Shown: in pieces, positions 1 to 8,618 of the stretch
How the letters are laid out: each line of letters begins with the position of its first letter
Position numbering within the stretch: the first letter of the stretch is position 1
Assembly (NCBI GenBank): GCA_945787295.1
Contig: CALZHQ010000072.1
Span: 1 to 21,830 of the forward strand
Direction of reading: 5' to 3'
DNA: 21,830 nucleotides
Origin: an uncultured Desulfuromonadales bacterium
Lineage (GTDB): Bacteria; Desulfobacterota; Desulfuromonadia; Desulfuromonadales; Geopsychrobacteraceae
Made by a program: the position numbers and the translations under genes
Notes under the pieces: model-generated
What the model saw: the letters and a program-made list of their open reading frames with translations, nothing else
Told to the model about the DNA's origin: nothing
The model's database searches: none

Positions 1-864
1 CGGAATCTGCCGCTGCGTTATTTTGAATTGGGTACAGTCCACCGTCATGAGAAGTCCGGCGTCCTGCACGGGCTGCTGAGGGTGCGTGGTTTTACCCAGG
101 ATGATGCCCATATCCTCTGTCGCCCGGATCAGATTGACGCTGAAGTAAAAGGTGTCATGCAGTTCGTTCAGGACGTTGCCGGAATCTTCGGTTTCGATTA
201 CACCATGGAGCTTTCGACCCGGCCGGAAAAATCGATCGGCAGTGATGCGGATTGGGATCAGGCCACCGCTGCTTTGCAGGGTGCTCTGGAATCGAGTGGG
301 CAGGAGTTCGAAATCAATGCAGGGGACGGTGCTTTCTACGGTCCGAAGATCGATGTGAAGCTCAAGGACGCGCTTGACAGGGAATGGCAGTGTGCTACAA
401 TCCAGTGCGATTTTACCCTGCCCGAGCGTTTTGACCTGAACTACATCGGTGCTGATGGGGATAAACATCGCCCGGTTATGTTGCATCGAGTCATCCTCGG
501 CTCGATAGAACGGTTCATCGGTGTACTGATTGAGCATTACGCAGGCAGCTTCCCGCTCTGGCTTTCGCCGGTTCAGGCGATTGTTGTTAATGTCACCGAC
601 AATCAGGCAGAGTATGCTGAACAGGTATATCAGCAGCTGCGCGCTGCGGGTGTCCGGGTAGAGCTTGATCTGCGGAACGAGAAACTTGGTTTCAAGATTC
701 GCGAAGCCCAGGTCGCCAAAATCCCGTATATGCTGGTGATCGGTGATCGGGAGATGGAAGAGCAGACAGTCGCACCGCGCTTCCGCAATGGTAAAAATCT
801 CGCTCCAATGAGCGTTACTGACTTTGTCAGTTTTGTTGAAAGTGAAACAGCTGAACATCGTTAA
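1..864 (+). CDS. thrS: Threonyl-tRNA synthetase, C-terminal part (5' end outside window)
   Basis: Charges tRNA-Thr with threonine in the cytoplasm (class II synthetase). The frame is open from base 1, so the gene begins before the window; 287 residues remain of a family that is usually about 635-650. Class II motif 2 is visible near the start ([13 protein letters not shown], then [11 protein letters not shown], whose His is one of the zinc/threonine-site ligands). Motif 3 is at [14 protein letters not shown]. The C-terminal HGTP anticodon-binding domain follows from about PVQAIVVNV to [10 protein letters not shown], with the typical [13 protein letters not shown] stretch. The first zinc-ligand Cys and the TGS/editing domains lie upstream. 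It heads the translation block that continues with infC. The identification is secure. Confidence 0.98.
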   Translation, partial: RNLPLRYFELGTVHRHEKSGVLHGLLRVRGFTQDDAHILCRPDQIDAEVKGVMQFVQDVAGIFGFDYTMELSTRPEKSIGSDADWDQATAALQGALESSGQEFEINAGDGAFYGPKIDVKLKDALDREWQCATIQCDFTLPERFDLNYIGADGDKHRPVMLHRVILGSIERFIGVLIEHYAGSFPLWLSPVQAIVVNVTDNQAEYAEQVYQQLRAAGVRVELDLRNEKLGFKIREAQVAKIPYMLVIGDREMEEQTVAPRFRNGKNLAPMSVTDFVSFVESETAEHR

Positions 865-867
865 TCT

Positions 868-892
868 AAAAGGGACCCGATGTGGGTCTTTT
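868..892 (+). terminator. Weak hairpin terminator or attenuator after thrS
   Basis: Arms GACCC (874-878) and GGGTC (884-888) enclose a 5-nt loop and are followed by TTTT (889-892), which can also pair with the AAAA at 868-871 across a GG bulge. The stem is short, so partial read-through into infC is likely. It lies 4-28 nt after the thrS stop codon. Confidence 0.45.
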
Positions 893-919
893 CGCCGTTG
901 TGAAATGTGATTTTATTGC

Positions 920-933
920 TGCAGATATCTGCA
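920..933. repeat. 14-bp perfect palindrome in the infC leader
   Basis: TGCAGATATCTGCA reads the same on both strands and ends 24 nt before the proposed infC start codon. With no loop it would make a poor RNA hairpin, so a dimeric protein-binding site or chance are the alternatives. I recognise no known operator. Confidence 0.4.
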
Positions 934-957
934 TAAGAGAGTAGAGGAGTTAGGCTC

Positions 958-1470
958 ATAGCTAAAGAAGCGAACATCAACGAAGCCATCAGTGCCCGAG
1001 AAGTGCGGGTTATTGATGATGAGGGTGGTCAGCTTGGTATCCTTGATACCAGGGAGGCATTACGGTTGTCTAGAGAGCAGGGACTGGATCTGGTTGAGGT
1101 TTCGCCACAGGCTGAACCGCCGGTTTGCCGAATCATGGATTACGGCAAGTACAAATACCAGCTTGCCAAGCGTGCTTCTGAAGCCAAGAAAAAGCAGGTC
1201 AAGGTTGAGATTAAAGAAGTTAAGATGCGACCAAAGACCGACGACCACGATTTCCAATTCAAGATCAAGCATGCCCGTCGTTTTCTTGAAGAGGGGAATA
1301 AAGTCAAGATGACCATCATGTTTCGCGGCCGAGAAAATGCTCACCCTGACCAGGGTTTGAAGCAGCTGGACAAAGCCGTTGAAGCGTTGAAGGATATTGG
1401 TCAGGTTGAATCGAGACCGAGCAAGATGGGCCGTTTTATGACCATGATGATCGGCCCGATAAAGAAGTGA
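958..1470 (+). CDS. infC: Translation initiation factor IF-3, AUA start codon
   Basis: IF-3 binds the 30S subunit, keeps it apart from 50S and proofreads start codons and initiator tRNA. No ATG, GTG or TTG gives a full-length protein. The first GTG (1003) would remove the conserved N-terminal stretch (AKEANINEAISAREV). In-frame ATA at 958 sits 8 nt after a good Shine-Dalgarno AGAGGAG (943-949) and gives 170 residues, normal for IF-3, beginning (M)AKEANINEAISAREVRV as in homologues. The next in-frame stop upstream is TAA at 934. IF-3 discriminates against non-standard starts, and E. coli infC uses AUU for autoregulation, so a rare start here is expected. The N-domain is followed by the linker (KKKQVKVEIKEVK) and the C-domain with the RGRE motif. 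It is followed by rpmI and rplT. Confidence 0.93.
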   Translation: MAKEANINEAISAREVRVIDDEGGQLGILDTREALRLSREQGLDLVEVSPQAEPPVCRIMDYGKYKYQLAKRASEAKKKQVKVEIKEVKMRPKTDDHDFQFKIKHARRFLEEGNKVKMTIMFRGRENAHPDQGLKQLDKAVEALKDIGQVESRPSKMGRFMTMMIGPIKK

Positions 1471-1486
1471 ACCGGAACACCGGAAC
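1471..1486 (+). repeat. Tandem 8-bp direct repeat between infC and rpmI
   Basis: ACCGGAAC occurs twice in a row directly after the infC stop codon (1471-1478 and 1479-1486), about 20 nt before the rpmI Shine-Dalgarno. It could be a protein-binding site on the mRNA or a slippage product. No function can be assigned. Confidence 0.4.
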
Positions 1487-1515
1487 ATATAAACAAAAGG
1501 TAACAGGAGAGTATA

Positions 1516-1713
1516 ATGCCAAAAATTAAAACCAACCGTGGTGCTGCCAAGCGGTTTCGCAAAACCGGCACTGGAAAGATCCGTCGGAACAAGGCTTTCA
1601 CCAGCCACATTCTGACCAAGAAGACGACCAAGCGGAAGCGTGACCTGCGTCAGTCAGTTCTCGTTCACAAAGCTGATGAGCGTAACATCTCGCAGTTGAT
1701 TCCGTACCTGTAA
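1516..1713 (+). CDS. rpmI: 50S ribosomal protein L35
   Basis: Small basic protein of the large ribosomal subunit. Its 65 residues match the family length. It begins [20 protein letters not shown], the usual L35 N-terminus, and ends near LIPYL. Shine-Dalgarno AGGAG lies 6 nt before the ATG. It sits between infC and rplT, as in most bacteria, and is presumably translated from the shared infC-rpmI-rplT mRNA. In enterobacteria L20 represses this operon through the rpmI leader; whether that holds here is unknown. Confidence 0.97.
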   Translation: MPKIKTNRGAAKRFRKTGTGKIRRNKAFTSHILTKKTTKRKRDLRQSVLVHKADERNISQLIPYL

Positions 1714-1831
1714 CGATTTGCCTGCTCCCGTTTATGGGCGCGGGTTGGTTGTGAACTGTGGGGACTATCTCCCCCTGCAGATCCGACCGCGGCAGATGCC
1801 GAAACCTACTTAATAGAGAAGGAGAAGTGAG

Positions 1832-2188
1832 ATGCCAAGAGTAAAAAGAGGCTTTAAAGCCAGACGTCGTCGGAACAAAGTACTTAAACTTGCCAAAGGC
1901 TACCGTGGCGCCCGCAGCAAGTTGTTCCGTTCAGCGACAGAAGCAGTCGACCGTGCACTGAATTACGCTTACCGTGACCGTCGTGTCAAGAAGCGGGATT
2001 TCCGTGCCCTGTGGATTGCCCGTATCAATGCTGCGGCCCGTGACAACGGACTCTCCTACAGCCGCCTGATTCATGGTTTGAAGCAGGCCGAAGTGGCTCT
2101 TGACCGTAAGATTATGGCAGATCTTGCCGTCAACGACCCCGCAGGTTTCACCGCAGTTGTGGACGCTGCTAAGGCTCGACTACAATAA
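1832..2188 (+). CDS. rplT: 50S ribosomal protein L20
   Basis: Binds 23S rRNA early in 50S assembly. The 118 residues are the usual length, and the protein begins [20 protein letters not shown] with the long basic N-terminal extension. The globular C-domain follows ([19 protein letters not shown], then [13 protein letters not shown]). A strong AAGGAG Shine-Dalgarno precedes the start. The 118-nt gap from rpmI holds short GC-rich complementary segments (for example GGGGA/TCCCC) but no clear terminator. A strong terminator follows the gene at 2208-2239. Confidence 0.98.
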   Translation: MPRVKRGFKARRRRNKVLKLAKGYRGARSKLFRSATEAVDRALNYAYRDRRVKKRDFRALWIARINAAARDNGLSYSRLIHGLKQAEVALDRKIMADLAVNDPAGFTAVVDAAKARLQ

Positions 2189-2207
2189 ACTGTTTTCAGC
2201 CGTTCAA

Positions 2208-2239
2208 GGGAGGTGGAGTTAGGCTCCATCTCCCTTTTT
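2208..2239 (+). terminator. Strong intrinsic terminator after rplT
   Basis: GGGAGGTGGAG (2208-2218) pairs with CTCCATCTCCC (2224-2234) over 11 bp with one G-U pair and a 5-nt loop, followed by TTTTT (2235-2239). It begins 20 nt after the rplT stop and closes the infC-rpmI-rplT unit. Confidence 0.9.
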
Positions 2240-2268
2240 CGTCTCCGGTTCACTCCCTTTTGTTAATG

Positions 2269-2302
2269 ACTGGCGCTGAATTATTTCAGCGTCAGTTTCT
2301 TT
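2269..2302 (+). terminator. Second hairpin with T-rich tail in the pheS leader
   Basis: ACTGGCGCTGAA (2269-2280) pairs with TTCAGCGTCAGT (2285-2296) over 12 bp with one G-U pair and a 4-nt loop, followed by TTCTTT. It lies 30 nt after the rplT terminator and 50 nt before pheS. It may be a back-up terminator or an attenuator of pheST. I find no short Phe-rich leader peptide of the enterobacterial type and no T-box core. Confidence 0.55.
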
Positions 2303-2316
2303 GCATGATCGAACAG

Positions 2317-2334
2317 ACAAACCCTGGTGTTTGT
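2317..2334 (+). repeat. Inverted repeat just upstream of pheS
   Basis: ACAAAC (2317-2322) and GTTTGT (2329-2334) are perfect inverted arms around a 6-nt spacer, ending 17 nt before the pheS ATG. It may be an RNA hairpin near the ribosome-binding region or a DNA site; no family can be named. Confidence 0.35.
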
Positions 2335-2348
2335 TTAGCGTGGATTAA

Positions 2349-3368
<1,020 letters not shown>

Positions 3369-3389
3369 TGTTGGGGAAGGATTGAATAA

Positions 3390-5795
3390 ATGATTGTTAC
3401 CTATAATTGGTTAAAAGAATTCGTCGATTTTGATTACACGCCACAGGAGCTTTGCGATCGACTGACCATGCTCGGTCTAGAAGTCGATGCTCTCGAAGCG
3501 ATCGGTGGAGGGCTCGATTCGGTTATCGTTGCCAAACTGGAAGCTGTAGAAAAGCACCCGGATGCAGACAAGCTGACTGTTTGCCAGGTCAATAACGGCA
3601 GCGAGGTTGTTCAGGTGGTCTGCGGTGCGACGAACCACAAGACTGGTGATCTGGTGGCACTGGCCCAGCCGGGCACGGTTCTGCCGGGTGAATTTAAGAT
3701 CAAGAAGTCGAAAATCCGCGGTCAGGTGTCGATGGGCATGCTCTGTTCGGAAAAGGAGCTGGCTCTGGCAGAGGACTCTCCGGGAATCATGATTCTCGCT
3801 GACGACCTGCAACTTGGCCAGCCGGTTTTCGATGCGTTAAAGCTGAAAGACTTCATGATTGAGATCGGCCTGACTCCAAACCGTCCTGACTGTTTGAGTG
3901 TGGTCGGGGTGGCCCGTGAAGTTGCCGCCATGTGTGATAAAAAACTGAATCTGCCCGCTCCGCAGATCAGCGAATCGGCCGAGTTGATCACCGATCAGAC
4001 TTCGATCAAGATAGAAGACGCTGAATATTGCCCGCGTTACGCAGCACGGATGATCAAGGGGGTAAAGATTGGTCCATCACCCGATTGGATGGTGCGTCGT
4101 CTCGAAGCGGTCGGCATGCGTTCGATCAATAACGTCGTCGATGTCACTAACTACGTGATGATGGAATTGGGACATCCGATGCATGCCTTTGATTACAGGT
4201 TGCTGCAGGACGGCCGGATCGTCGTCAGGCGCGCTCAGGAAGGCGATAAGTTCACCACCCTGGATGACCAGGAACATACCATGTTGGCCGAGGATCTGAT
4301 GATCTGTGATGGGCAGCGTCCGGTTGCCATGGCCGGTGTTATGGGCGGTCAGAATTCCGAGGTGCAGGAGGATACAGAAACGATCCTGCTTGAAGCCGCG
4401 TATTTCAAACCGACGGCGATCCGGCGCACCAGCAAACGACACGGTCTGCATACCGAATCTTCACACCGTTTTGAACGGGGTGCCGATATCGATATGATCC
4501 CTGTTGCTCTGGATCGGGCCGCCAGCCTGATTGCTGAGCTGGGGCAGGGGAGTGTTTTGTCGGGTGTGATCGATAACTATCCGCAAATCCTGGAAACCCC
4601 GGTGCTGGCTCTTGATGTTGAAAAAGTTGAAGCTTTGCTCGATATCCCGGTCGACCGGGACACTGTTCAGGTCCTGCTTGAGTCGATCGGCTTGCAGGTC
4701 GAGGATGGAGCTGTCGCCTCACAATTGCAGGTGACCGTTCCGAGTTTCCGGCCAGATCTGGAGCGCGAGGTTGACCTGATCGAAGAGGTTGCGCGGCTTT
4801 ACGGTTACGAGCGGATTCCGGTGACGATGCCGGTCGGTACTGTCGATGCGACGCCGCCGCCACTGCGTCAGCAGGTGCAGAGTAACCTGCGGAATACCCT
4901 GGTTGCTTGCGGTTTTTCCGAGGCGATGAACTACTCTTTCTACGGAACTGAGGCGGTTAAGAAATTAGCTGTTGCTGCCGATGACCCGAGAACTGAGCAG
5001 GTTAAGATTCTCAACCCACTGTCGGAAGATCAGGCGGTGATGCGCACCAGCCTGGTGCCGAGTCTCCTGGAGACAGTTGCTCGCAATCTGGCTTATCGCA
5101 GCAACGATCTACGGTTGTTTGAACTGCGTCCTGTGTTCTTGCCGAAAGCTGGTGAGACCTGCCAGGAGCGCCTGACTTTGACCGCTGTTGCCTGCGGTCG
5201 TCGGCAACCGGAAGGCTGGGCACAGCTGAATGATCCAGTCGATTTTTACGATCTCAAAGGGGTTGCCGAAGAGTTGCTCCATGCCGTCAATGTTGCGGAT
5301 GTGGAATTTTCGATCGAGAATCCAGAGCCCTATCTGCATCCCGGAAAGTCATGTCGTTTGCTACAGTCAGAAACGCAGCTTGGCAGTATCGGGGAAGTTC
5401 ATCCGCAGGTACTGTCCGCTTTTGATATTGATCAGCCGGTTTATCTTTTGGAGCTTGATGTCGAGAATCTGCTTTCTGTGGTCGGTGAGTTTAATAAATT
5501 CAAGCCGCTGTCCCGCTATCCTGATGTCATGCGTGACAGTGCACTGTTGCTCGATGAGTCGATCAGTGCTGCGCAGATTATGGATATTATCGGTCGGACC
5601 AAGGTCAAGTATATTGAGAATGCCGTACTTTTCGATCTTTATACCGGCAAAGGGATTCCGGAAGGGAAAAAGAGCCTTGCGGTAAGAGTTCGTTATCGTG
5701 ATCTGGAAAAAACCTTGACCGAAGATGAAGTTGCTAAGGCCCATAACAAGCTGATTAAGTCACTTTGTCATCAATTAGGTGCAGAAATTCGTTGA
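3390..5795 (+). CDS. pheT: Phenylalanyl-tRNA synthetase beta subunit
   Basis: Partner of PheS; holds the tRNA and edits mischarged Tyr-tRNA-Phe. The 801 residues match the family. In order: a short N-terminal domain (MIVTYNWLKEFVDFDYTP), the tRNA-binding OB-fold (about 40-150, HPDADKLTVCQVNNG), the B3/B4 editing domain (about 210-380, with MRSINNVVDVTNYVMMELG and HAFD), the B5 domain (about 400-475), the catalytic-like core (about 485-690) and the C-terminal ferredoxin-like anticodon-binding domain (about 705-801, FKPLSRYPDVMRDSALLLD). The Shine-Dalgarno GGGGAAGGA is strong. No break or odd residue is visible. Confidence 0.98.
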   Translation: MIVTYNWLKEFVDFDYTPQELCDRLTMLGLEVDALEAIGGGLDSVIVAKLEAVEKHPDADKLTVCQVNNGSEVVQVVCGATNHKTGDLVALAQPGTVLPGEFKIKKSKIRGQVSMGMLCSEKELALAEDSPGIMILADDLQLGQPVFDALKLKDFMIEIGLTPNRPDCLSVVGVAREVAAMCDKKLNLPAPQISESAELITDQTSIKIEDAEYCPRYAARMIKGVKIGPSPDWMVRRLEAVGMRSINNVVDVTNYVMMELGHPMHAFDYRLLQDGRIVVRRAQEGDKFTTLDDQEHTMLAEDLMICDGQRPVAMAGVMGGQNSEVQEDTETILLEAAYFKPTAIRRTSKRHGLHTESSHRFERGADIDMIPVALDRAASLIAELGQGSVLSGVIDNYPQILETPVLALDVEKVEALLDIPVDRDTVQVLLESIGLQVEDGAVASQLQVTVPSFRPDLEREVDLIEEVARLYGYERIPVTMPVGTVDATPPPLRQQVQSNLRNTLVACGFSEAMNYSFYGTEAVKKLAVAADDPRTEQVKILNPLSEDQAVMRTSLVPSLLETVARNLAYRSNDLRLFELRPVFLPKAGETCQERLTLTAVACGRRQPEGWAQLNDPVDFYDLKGVAEELLHAVNVADVEFSIENPEPYLHPGKSCRLLQSETQLGSIGEVHPQVLSAFDIDQPVYLLELDVENLLSVVGEFNKFKPLSRYPDVMRDSALLLDESISAAQIMDIIGRTKVKYIENAVLFDLYTGKGIPEGKKSLAVRVRYRDLEKTLTEDEVAKAHNKLIKSLCHQLGAEIR

Positions 5796-5801
5796 TAGCA
5801 G

Positions 5802-5830
5802 TTGCACAGAGTGTTTCGCTGTGATATAAG
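5802..5830 (+). promoter_or_regulatory. Sigma-70-type promoter upstream of ihfA
   Basis: TTGCAC (5802-5807) and TATAAG (5825-5830) are separated by exactly 17 bp, 66 nt before the ihfA ATG. An interrupted inverted repeat, CACAG (5805-5809) and CTGTG (5819-5823), falls inside the promoter and could be an operator. It probably starts the ihfA-merR-surE transcript separately from pheST. Confidence 0.6.
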
Positions 5831-5895
5831 TCCTTAAATATCAAATAGATAGTAGATTTCCATATAGCACCTGCAGGAGCAGCGCGGGAGGGATT

Positions 5896-6180
5896 ATGAC
5901 CAAGGCTGATCTGATCGAATCTGTTTACATGACCACCGGTTTTTCAAAGAAAGAATCGGCAGCAATCGTCGAGATGGTTTTTGACCTGATGAAGACGACG
6001 CTGGAAGATGGTGAAAAAATCAAGATTGCCGGTTTCGGTAATTTTGTCGTGAAGGAAAAGGCGTCTCGTCGCGGTCGTAATCCGCAGACGGGTGACGAGA
6101 TTGAAATTTGTGCCCGTAGAATATTGACCTTCAAGCCAAGTCAGGTTCTGAAGGCCTCAATTAACGGCGAAGATGCCTGA
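5896..6180 (+). CDS. ihfA: Integration host factor, alpha subunit
   Basis: DNA-bending nucleoid protein of the HU/IHF family; with IHF-beta it makes sharp bends needed by many sigma-54 promoters, recombination and replication events. The 94 residues are the usual length. The signature [21 protein letters not shown] contains the intercalating Pro (about residue 63) in RNPQTG. Alpha rather than HU or IHF-beta is inferred from its place directly after pheT, as in E. coli, and from [23 protein letters not shown] lies close before the ATG. A MerR-type gene follows after 17 nt. Confidence 0.93.
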   Translation: MTKADLIESVYMTTGFSKKESAAIVEMVFDLMKTTLEDGEKIKIAGFGNFVVKEKASRRGRNPQTGDEIEICARRILTFKPSQVLKASINGEDA

Positions 6181-6197
6181 TTGGCGTATTGAGCTGC

Positions 6198-6560
6198 ATG
6201 ACGGTCGAGATACCTGATAAGCTCTATTTTAAAATCGGCGAAGTTGCGACTCTGCTGGATATCAAGACGCACGTTCTGCGTTATTGGGAAACAGAATTTA
6301 CAGCGCTGCAGCCGGTAAAAAGCCGTGCAAATCAGAGACTCTATCGTCGTAAAGATGTGGAAACGGCCCTGCTGATAAAGGATCTGCTTTATCGGCAGGG
6401 CTTTACTATTGCTGGTGCTCGAAAAAAAATCAGTTCCGACCTGCGATCGCAGGGCCCGCCTGAAAATATCGAGGAAGCTCCAACAGAAATACTGAAACAG
6501 GTCAAGAATGATCTGTTGCGGATTCGTCAGCGCTTGAGTCAGAGTCCTGATGCTGATTAA
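6198..6560 (+). CDS. MerR-family transcriptional regulator
   Basis: Winged-helix DNA-binding protein of about 120 residues. The MerR HTH is clear: [27 protein letters not shown], then the wing with [21 protein letters not shown]. The C-terminal part is short ([10 protein letters not shown] and a charged helix), without the Cys residues or effector domain of metal sensors, so the signal is unknown. The ATG at 6198 is preferred; an in-frame TTG at 6189 would add three residues, and neither has a strong Shine-Dalgarno. It sits between ihfA and surE, and the same regulator accompanies ihfA in related bacteria (general knowledge). The target is not known. Confidence 0.88.
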   Translation: MTVEIPDKLYFKIGEVATLLDIKTHVLRYWETEFTALQPVKSRANQRLYRRKDVETALLIKDLLYRQGFTIAGARKKISSDLRSQGPPENIEEAPTEILKQVKNDLLRIRQRLSQSPDAD

Positions 6561-6569
6561 AGGTTATTT

Positions 6570-7325
6570 GTGTTAATACTGGTTACCAATGACGATGGTG
6601 TTCGATCACCTGGTGTTCGGGCGCTAGCCGCAGCATTGAGCGAACTCGGGCGAGTCGTTGTGGTTGCTCCAGATCGGAACCGTAGTGCTGTCGGGCATGC
6701 GCTCACCCTGGAAAGACCTTTACGGGCCGAAGAGATCAAGCCCGACGTGTTTGCGGTGGACGGTACTCCGACCGATTGCGTGAATCTTGGGATTCACGGT
6801 CTGCTGCGACAAACACCGGACCTGGTGGTTTCGGGAATTAACCGGGGCAGTAACCTCGGTGATGATATTACTTACTCCGGGACTGTCTGTGCGGCAATGG
6901 AGGCCTCATTGATGGGCCTGCCTGCTTTTGCCGTTTCTCTCGATTGTACTCAGTTTGAAGCTGCAGATCTGGATCTCGCTGCCGGATTTTCACGCCAGTT
7001 GGCGCATGAAATAATGCAAAATGGCCTGCCACCAGACACCTTTCTGAATGTCAATGTGCCTGCTGGTGGTTGTGAAGGAGTTCAATTCACCCGGCAGGGA
7101 AAGCGAAAATATGGCGAAGCGGTGACGGTTAACCAGGACCCGCGCGGTCGACATTACTACTGGATCGGTGGCGGTGATGTCGGGTTTGAAAGTATTCCTG
7201 GCAGCGATTGCAATGCCTTAGACGAAAAACTGATCTCAGTCACTCCACTCCATACTAATCTGACCAATGATGATTCATTTACGGCCTTAAAAAACTGGTC
7301 ATTTGCTGCTGGAAAATCTAATTGA
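6570..7325 (+). CDS. surE: 5'/3'-nucleotidase SurE
   Basis: Metal-dependent phosphatase acting on nucleoside monophosphates and short polyphosphate, linked to stationary-phase survival. The 251 residues fit the family. The metal-site Asp pair is in VTNDDG (D8, D9); Ser39 is in [14 protein letters not shown], and the Asn ligand lies in [12 protein letters not shown] before YSGTV. The start is GTG, with AAAGG six nt upstream overlapping the preceding stop codon. The TGA stop overlaps the pcm ATG (TGATG), which points to translational coupling. Confidence 0.96.
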   Translation: MLILVTNDDGVRSPGVRALAAALSELGRVVVVAPDRNRSAVGHALTLERPLRAEEIKPDVFAVDGTPTDCVNLGIHGLLRQTPDLVVSGINRGSNLGDDITYSGTVCAAMEASLMGLPAFAVSLDCTQFEAADLDLAAGFSRQLAHEIMQNGLPPDTFLNVNVPAGGCEGVQFTRQGKRKYGEAVTVNQDPRGRHYYWIGGGDVGFESIPGSDCNALDEKLISVTPLHTNLTNDDSFTALKNWSFAAGKSN

Positions 7326-7994
7326 TGGAATATTCTGTTGCCCGTCGCCGGATGGTCGAACAACAATTGATCCCTCGTGGTATTGAGGATCAGCGCGTTC
7401 TCCAAGCCATGATGCAGGTCCCTCGCCATTTGTTCGTCGAGCCGGGACTGCAGAGCCACGCTTATAGTGATACCTCCTTGCCGATCGGTGAGAAACAGAC
7501 AATTTCTCAACCCTACATGGTAGCAGCCATGTCTGGCAGCCATGTCTGCAGCGCTGGAGCTGCAGGGGCATGAGCGAATACTTGAAATCGGTACCGGGTC
7601 CGGTTATCAGAGTGCGGTTCTGTCTATGCTGGCCAAACGTGTATACTCGATTGAGCGAATCTCGGTTTTGGCAAACCGGGCCCGAAGAATCCTTGATCAG
7701 CTGTGTTTGAGCAACGTCAATATCAAGGTCGGTGACGGTACGATCGGCTGGCGAGATCAGGGGCCGTTTGACGGTATCCTGGTTGCCGCGGGCGCACCAG
7801 ATATCCCGACTGAATATCTCGACCAGCTGGATGTCGGGGGGAAGTTGGTGCTCCCGGTCGGAGATCGTGCACAGCAGATTCTGATGCGAGTTGTCCGCCA
7901 GGAAGATGGCTCTTTTAAACGTGAACAGTTAATGGGCTGCCGTTTTGTCCCTTTGATCGGGGAGCAGGGCTGGCAGTCGGCTGGTAATGACTGA
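7325..7994 (+). pseudogene. pcm: Protein-L-isoaspartate O-methyltransferase, frameshifted by a 13-bp duplication
   Basis: PCM methylates isoaspartyl residues with S-adenosylmethionine to start repair of aged proteins. The first part (from ATG 7325) carries the family N-terminus up to [16 protein letters not shown], then runs into a shifted frame and stops at 7573. The second part resumes in another frame with [21 protein letters not shown] (SAM-binding motif I) and continues normally ([26 protein letters not shown]) to the stop at 7994. The break coincides with a 13-bp tandem duplication (7523-7548). Removing one copy restores a continuous 218-residue protein reading [12 protein letters not shown], as expected for the family. 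A restart at ATG 7542 would lack the substrate-binding N-terminus and is unlikely to be active. True mutation, reversible slippage and sequencing error all remain possible. Confidence 0.9.
7523..7548 (+). repeat. 13-bp tandem duplication inside pcm
   Basis: GCAGCCATGTCTG occurs at 7523-7535 and again at 7536-7548, followed by CAGC, so the core GCAGC is present three times. Thirteen bases shift the frame by one. The short flanking repeats fit replication slippage. Confidence 0.95.
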
Positions 7995-8006
7995 AGATCT
8001 TTTGTT

Positions 8007-8600
8007 ATGAAAATGGTTCGGCGCTTATATGACTGGGTTTTGTCCTGGGCTGAAACTCCTTATGGCGTTCCTGCTTTAGGTTTATTGGCTTTTGCAGAAG
8101 CAAGCTTTTTCCCGGTACCGCCCGATGTTTTGCTGATTGCACTATGTCTGGCAATCCCTGCCAGATCGTACCGTTTTGCTCTTGTCGCGACCATCGGTTC
8201 GGTCGCTGGCGGGTTGCTGGGATACTTGATTGGCTGGGGGCTGTGGGACGGATTAAGCCCGGTCTTTTTTCAGTACGTGCCTGGTTTTACTCCAGAAGGT
8301 TTCGCTCAGGTCAAAAGCTTATTCGATCAATACGATTTCTGGACGGTTTTTGCTGCTGGTTTTACACCCATTCCATATAAAATCTTTACCATTGCCTCTG
8401 GCGCATTTCAGATTAATTTTCCTGTGTTTGCCGGTGCCTCATTGATCAGTCGCGGACTCAGATTCTTCATGGTGGCGGCGCTCTTTTACTACCTTGGTCG
8501 CCCGGCACGGGTCTTGATTGATAAATATTTTAATTTACTGACGATCCTGTTTCTGGTTTTACTGATAGGGGCACTGTTTCTCATAAAACTTTTGCATTGA
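8007..8600 (+). CDS. DedA-family membrane protein, YqaA type
   Basis: Inner-membrane protein of 197 residues from the DedA/VTT superfamily; members are implicated in lipid flipping or envelope homeostasis, but a substrate cannot be assigned here. Hydrophobic segments are at about 22-55, 57-80, 110-135, 140-165 and 173-196. The re-entrant motifs are FAEASFFPVPPDVLLIAL (Glu plus PxPP) and AAGFTPIPYKIFTIASGAF; the Thr-Pro-Ile-Pro-Tyr-Lys form is that of the YqaA subgroup rather than the Arg-containing DedA form. It starts 12 nt after pcm with a poor Shine-Dalgarno and ends 18 nt before the nlpD-like gene, so it is probably cotranscribed. It interrupts the pcm-nlpD pair found adjacent in gammaproteobacteria. 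Confidence 0.85.
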   Translation: MKMVRRLYDWVLSWAETPYGVPALGLLAFAEASFFPVPPDVLLIALCLAIPARSYRFALVATIGSVAGGLLGYLIGWGLWDGLSPVFFQYVPGFTPEGFAQVKSLFDQYDFWTVFAAGFTPIPYKIFTIASGAFQINFPVFAGASLISRGLRFFMVAALFYYLGRPARVLIDKYFNLLTILFLVLLIGALFLIKLLH

Positions 8601-8618
8601 TGATTCTGTAGGTGGCGG

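Noticed and set aside
1003..1470. infC starting at GTG 1003
   Set aside because: It would lose conserved N-terminal residues, and no Shine-Dalgarno lies at proper distance; ATA 958 fits better.
7322..7573. A genuine short gene encoding only the first 83 codons of pcm
   Set aside because: The tail after the duplication is out of frame with the family, while the lost sequence continues directly in the next frame.
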